Of a stretch of DNA of 64,000 bases, positions 61,260 to 64,000 are shown piece after piece (positions within the stretch are counted from its first letter, which is position 1; every line of letters starts with the position of its first letter). The notes under the pieces were generated by a model that saw only the letters and a list, made by a program, of their open reading frames with translations, did no database searches and was not told the DNA's origin. The stretch comes from Pseudomonadota bacterium (GTDB taxonomy: Bacteria > Pseudomonadota > Gammaproteobacteria > Steroidobacterales > Steroidobacteraceae), in assembly GCA_021822385.1 (NCBI GenBank), contig JAKARC010000003.1, forward strand, positions 57,923-121,922. Direction: 5' to 3'. A program made the translations under genes and the position numbers.

Positions 61260-63728
61260 TCACACCGCCGCGGAGCTGTGACGGACCGCACGGATCGATG
61301 GGCCAACCGGCATCGCAGCGGCGAGCTCTTGCGCAAACTGTTCGGGCGGCACCGGTCGGCCGAACAGATACCCTTGATATTGATCACATCCGTGTCCGAC
61401 CAGCCGCTCCCATTGGTCCTCGGTTTCAACGCCCTCGGCGATCACCTGCAGCTGCAGGCTGCGCGCCATCTGCACGATGGTGTGCACCAGCGTCTCCCCG
61501 CCGGGGTGCGCCATGCCGGTGACGAAGCTGCGATCGATCTTCAGTACCGACACGGGCAACTGCCTGAGGTAGGACAGCGACGAGTAGCCGATGCCGAAAT
61601 CATCGATGGCGAGGCGGACGCCGAACCGTCGCAGCGCTTGCAGCTTGGGGATCACCTCATCGAAGTCGTGGATCGGCAGCGCCTCGGTGATCTCGAGCTC
61701 GAGCAGGTGCGGATCGACGCCGGCGCGTCCGACAAAATCGGTGACCCGGGTGACGAAATCCGCCCGGGCGAGCTGCCGGGGACTGATGTTGACGGCGAGC
61801 CGCAGGTCACGCGTGCCGCTGCCGGCGCGTGCCCAGTCCTGCAGCTGCCGACAGGCGCGCTCCAGCACCCAGCACCCGATGGGCTCGATCAAGCCAATGT
61901 CCTCGGCCACCGGTATCAGCTCGAGCGGTGCAACGACGCCGCGCTGCGGATCGTGCCAGCGCAGCAGCGCCTCGGCACCGCGGGTCGCGCCCTGGGCATC
62001 GACCCGGCGCTGCAAATACAGTTGCAACTGCTCGGTGTTGAACTCGTGACGCAACCGCGCTTCGAGCCGTGAGCGCCGCTCGCGCGCGAGCTGCATCCCG
62101 GGACAGAAGACCCGCACGGCGTTGCGGCCGCCGTCCTTGGCCGCATGCAACGCCACATCAGCCCGGGTCAGCAGCTCGTTGAAGCCGACACACCCCTGCC
62201 CGCCCCAGGCGGCAATGCCGATGCTCGCCGAACAGGACACCCGCTGCGCACGGATCAGATGCGGCTGCAGCAGTGCCGCGCGCAAATCCTCCGCGATCCT
62301 TCGCACCGCCTGTTCGGCGCGCTCCGGCGGCGCGCCCAGATCCTCCAGCACCACCAGGAATTCATCGCCGCCGATGCGTCCCACGCGCTGTTCGCCCGGC
62401 ACCGCGCCGCGCAGCCGCGCGGCGGTCTGCTGCAGAAAGACGTCCCCGGCCTGATGCCCCATCATGTCGTTGACGGCCTGGAACTTGTCGAGCCCGATCA
62501 ACAGCACGGCGCCGTGGCCGCCGGCATGCTCGGTCCAGTGCACGGCCGCGCGCAGCTGCTCGAGCATGAAGCGGCGATTGGGCAGGCCGGTGAGTGCATC
62601 GAAGTTCTGCAGCCGCGCGATGCGCTGCTCGAAGTCCTTCTGCTCCGACAGATCCTGCAACGACGCGATGTAATGCGTCCAGCGCCCACCATCGTTCACG
62701 CCGGCGAGCGACAGCCACATGGGGAACTCCTGCCCGCACTGGCGCCGGCCCCAGGACTCGCCCTGCCAGGAGCCGCGCTCGCGGACCCGGTCGAGCAGCT
62801 GCGCCATCGCGGGCAGATGCCGGCCCGGCGCGAACAGCAGCGCCAACTCCTCTCCGATCAGGGCCTCGGGCGGGTAACCGAAGGCGGCGCACAGCGCCGC
62901 ATTGGCGCGCAGGATACGCCCCTGCGCGTCGGCGACGAGCATCGCCCCGCTCGCCTCGAAGGCGAGCGCCGCAACGCGCAGCTCGGCGGCGCTGCGCGCG
63001 CTCGCGGCGAGCAGATCGAAGCGGTCGAGCGCGAATTCAATGTCGACCGTCATGCGCGCCAGCAGGTCGCGCACCTTGTGCGTGAAGGCCTGCGGGCGCG
63101 TGTCATAGAGCAGCAGCACGGCGCAGACCGCACCGCCCCGACGCAGCGGCAGCGCCGCGCACGAGCCCCACAAGAGCGGCTTGCCGCGCCGGCGCCACGG
63201 CGCCATGCGCGGATCGGCACGAAAATTCTGCACGAACACCGGATGCGCCTCCCGCCACGCCTCGCCCCCGGGACCCTGACCCTCCGCGCAGGTCGTGCTC
63301 GTGTGCACGATGAGCCCCTGCAGATAGCGCTCGAAGGCCGGCGACGCACTGCACTGCGCCACCGGCACGATCAGTCCCGAGTGCGGCTCGGCCCGCCCGA
63401 CCCAGGCAAGACGCAGCTGTCCATAATGGACGGCTATATGACACAGTCGATCGAACAGCTGCGCTTCACTGGCACAGCGCGCGATCAGCTGGCTGGTCTC
63501 GGCCAGCGTCGAGTACATGCGGTTGAGAAACAGCACCTGCTCGAGGGGATCGCCCGTGCCGCTGCACGCATCGGGGTGCAGCGCCGGATGGGCGCGCCGT
63601 GAAAGCGCCACGGCAACCATCGCCGCAATCAAGCCTATGGCTGCCCCAATCGTCACCACGATCATCGCGACCGTTCTCCCCGGGGTCGAAAGCCGAGTCC
63701 GCGCGCGGCGCATGGGATGCCCCTGCAC
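61260..63728 (-). CDS. membrane-bound GAF-PAS-GGDEF-EAL cyclic-di-GMP protein
   Basis: The 822-residue protein has one N-terminal membrane helix (VAMIVVTIGAAIGLIAAMVAVAL), a GAF domain (about 75-235), PAS (about 245-365, AFEASGAMLVADAQGRIL), an intact GGDEF (FDALTGLPNRR, RIGGDEFLVVLE) and an intact EAL domain (AEALLRW, VNISPRQL, LEITEALP, IDDFGIGYSSLSYLR, LKIDRSFV, YQGYLFGRP). Both activities are possible; in such tandem proteins one often dominates. It starts at GTG 63728 or ATG 63713. Its stop is 53 bp before the next EAL gene. Confidence 0.92.
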   Translation of the reverse strand: MQGHPMRRARTRLSTPGRTVAMIVVTIGAAIGLIAAMVAVALSRRAHPALHPDACSGTGDPLEQVLFLNRMYSTLAETSQLIARCASEAQLFDRLCHIAVHYGQLRLAWVGRAEPHSGLIVPVAQCSASPAFERYLQGLIVHTSTTCAEGQGPGGEAWREAHPVFVQNFRADPRMAPWRRRGKPLLWGSCAALPLRRGGAVCAVLLLYDTRPQAFTHKVRDLLARMTVDIEFALDRFDLLAASARSAAELRVAALAFEASGAMLVADAQGRILRANAALCAAFGYPPEALIGEELALLFAPGRHLPAMAQLLDRVRERGSWQGESWGRRQCGQEFPMWLSLAGVNDGGRWTHYIASLQDLSEQKDFEQRIARLQNFDALTGLPNRRFMLEQLRAAVHWTEHAGGHGAVLLIGLDKFQAVNDMMGHQAGDVFLQQTAARLRGAVPGEQRVGRIGGDEFLVVLEDLGAPPERAEQAVRRIAEDLRAALLQPHLIRAQRVSCSASIGIAAWGGQGCVGFNELLTRADVALHAAKDGGRNAVRVFCPGMQLARERRSRLEARLRHEFNTEQLQLYLQRRVDAQGATRGAEALLRWHDPQRGVVAPLELIPVAEDIGLIEPIGCWVLERACRQLQDWARAGSGTRDLRLAVNISPRQLARADFVTRVTDFVGRAGVDPHLLELEITEALPIHDFDEVIPKLQALRRFGVRLAIDDFGIGYSSLSYLRQLPVSVLKIDRSFVTGMAHPGGETLVHTIVQMARSLQLQVIAEGVETEDQWERLVGHGCDQYQGYLFGRPVPPEQFAQELAAAMPVGPSIRAVRHSSAAV

Positions 63729-63886
63729 CTAGCGCCTGTCAGCCGGCAGTTGCCGCGATCGATAAATATCGCAGCATCCCCATCCCGGCGAGGACGGCGG
63801 TCACACTCGCCGCATCGCGCTGAGGCAAGCGCTTGTAACATAACGGGAACGACCTGCCGGTGGGTGCGCCGTCCTACAATGCCCCC
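63729..63886. other. intergenic region between the GGDEF-EAL gene and the small membrane protein gene
   Basis: This 158-bp divergent gap has a TACAAT at 63875-63880 that could be a -10 for the plus-strand gene, without a recognisable -35. A 10-bp palindrome CAAGCGCTTG lies at 63826-63835. No sigma54 or sigma28 site was found. Confidence 0.4.
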
Positions 63887-64000
63887 ATGCGACCCCTGAC
63901 GCTGTTCGGCCTGTTCGCGGTGGGCGCGATGCTCGTGTTCTATGCGCTCGAGCCGCGCCGGCCGATTTATGTCCTCGGCTTCGCGGCCGGCTGCGCCCTG
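63887..64000 (+). CDS. small conserved membrane protein (N-terminal part)
   Basis: Only the first 38 codons are in the window: MRPLTLFGLFAVGAMLVFYALEPRRPIYVLGFAAGC and onward. This pattern, two short membrane helices with ALExRxPxxxLxFA between, belongs to a small conserved bacterial membrane family of unknown function. A TACAAT at 63875-63880 sits so close that the message would be leaderless if it were the -10. Confidence 0.65.
   Translation, partial: MRPLTLFGLFAVGAMLVFYALEPRRPIYVLGFAAGCAL

Noticed and set aside
1-64000. CRISPR arrays, tRNA, rRNA, insertion sequences, prophage
   Set aside because: No spaced direct repeats, no transposase or integrase-like proteins and no tRNA/rRNA-like sequence were seen on reading both strands.

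Overview
The window is almost entirely a flagellar and chemotaxis chromosomal region from a high-GC, polarly flagellated gammaproteobacterium. Gene order, an RpoN/FleQ-type plus FliA-type promoter hierarchy, MotC/MotD stators, FlhF/FlhG, a DUF2802 protein, CheZ and a Pseudomonas/Xanthomonas-like flg cluster all point to that group. No flhDC, tRNA, rRNA, IS element, phage or CRISPR array is visible. Almost all genes are tightly packed, often with ATGA or GTGA stop/start overlaps.

Layout. (1) Positions 1-6460, minus strand: fliI (cut by the window edge), fliH, fliG, fliF, fliE, then two sigma54 activators, a FleR-like gene and fleQ. Both activators lack the N-terminal receiver domain, and no fleS kinase is present. 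(2) 6461-6791: divergent control region with a perfect CRP-type palindrome and a near-perfect sigma54 promoter. (3) 6792-19556, plus strand: fliLMNOPQR-flhB-flhA-flhF-flhG-fliA-cheY-cheZ-motC-motD. (4) 19581-32213, plus strand: DUF2802 gene, then a FliA-driven chemotaxis operon (STAS-cheA-cheW-two MCPs-cheY2-small periplasmic protein-DxxxQ protein-cheR-cheD-cheB). (5) 32291-34158: two tandem HDOD genes behind a FliA promoter. (6) 34219-35829, minus strand: flgN, flgM, flgA. (7) 36038-46371, plus strand: flgBCDEFGHIJKL, then a TPR-sulfotransferase gene, fliC, fliD, fliS and flaG up to 52552. (8) 52574-64000: non-flagellar genes: purL, a DUF1820 gene, an orphan T6SS-type FHA gene (tagH), a ROK sugar kinase, two cyclic-di-GMP GGDEF/EAL proteins and the start of a small membrane protein.

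How it fits together. I could read a three-tier cascade directly from promoters. FleQ (perhaps under CRP/Clp control) would activate sigma54 promoters before fleR-fliE, fliL, flgA, flgB and perhaps the DUF2802 gene. FliA, held by FlgM until hook completion, would fire promoters with the TCAAG/TAAAG-N11-GCCGATA form before flgM, STAS-cheA, HDOD, flgKL (inside flgJ), fliC and fliS. The chemotaxis array genes are of the enteric-like 36-heptad (F7) kind, yet they sit where Pseudomonas-type genomes carry the F6 cheA-cheB-parC-parP-cheW block. cheY, cheZ, motC, motD and DUF2802 remain in their F6 positions. This suggests replacement of one chemotaxis core by another. The least explained parts are the receiver-less FleQ/FleR pair, the CheZ-like DxxxQ protein next to a small secreted protein inside the che operon, and the sulfotransferase beside flagellin.

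Start codons, TSS positions and promoters are read by eye. Family assignments come from motif recognition, without database searches.
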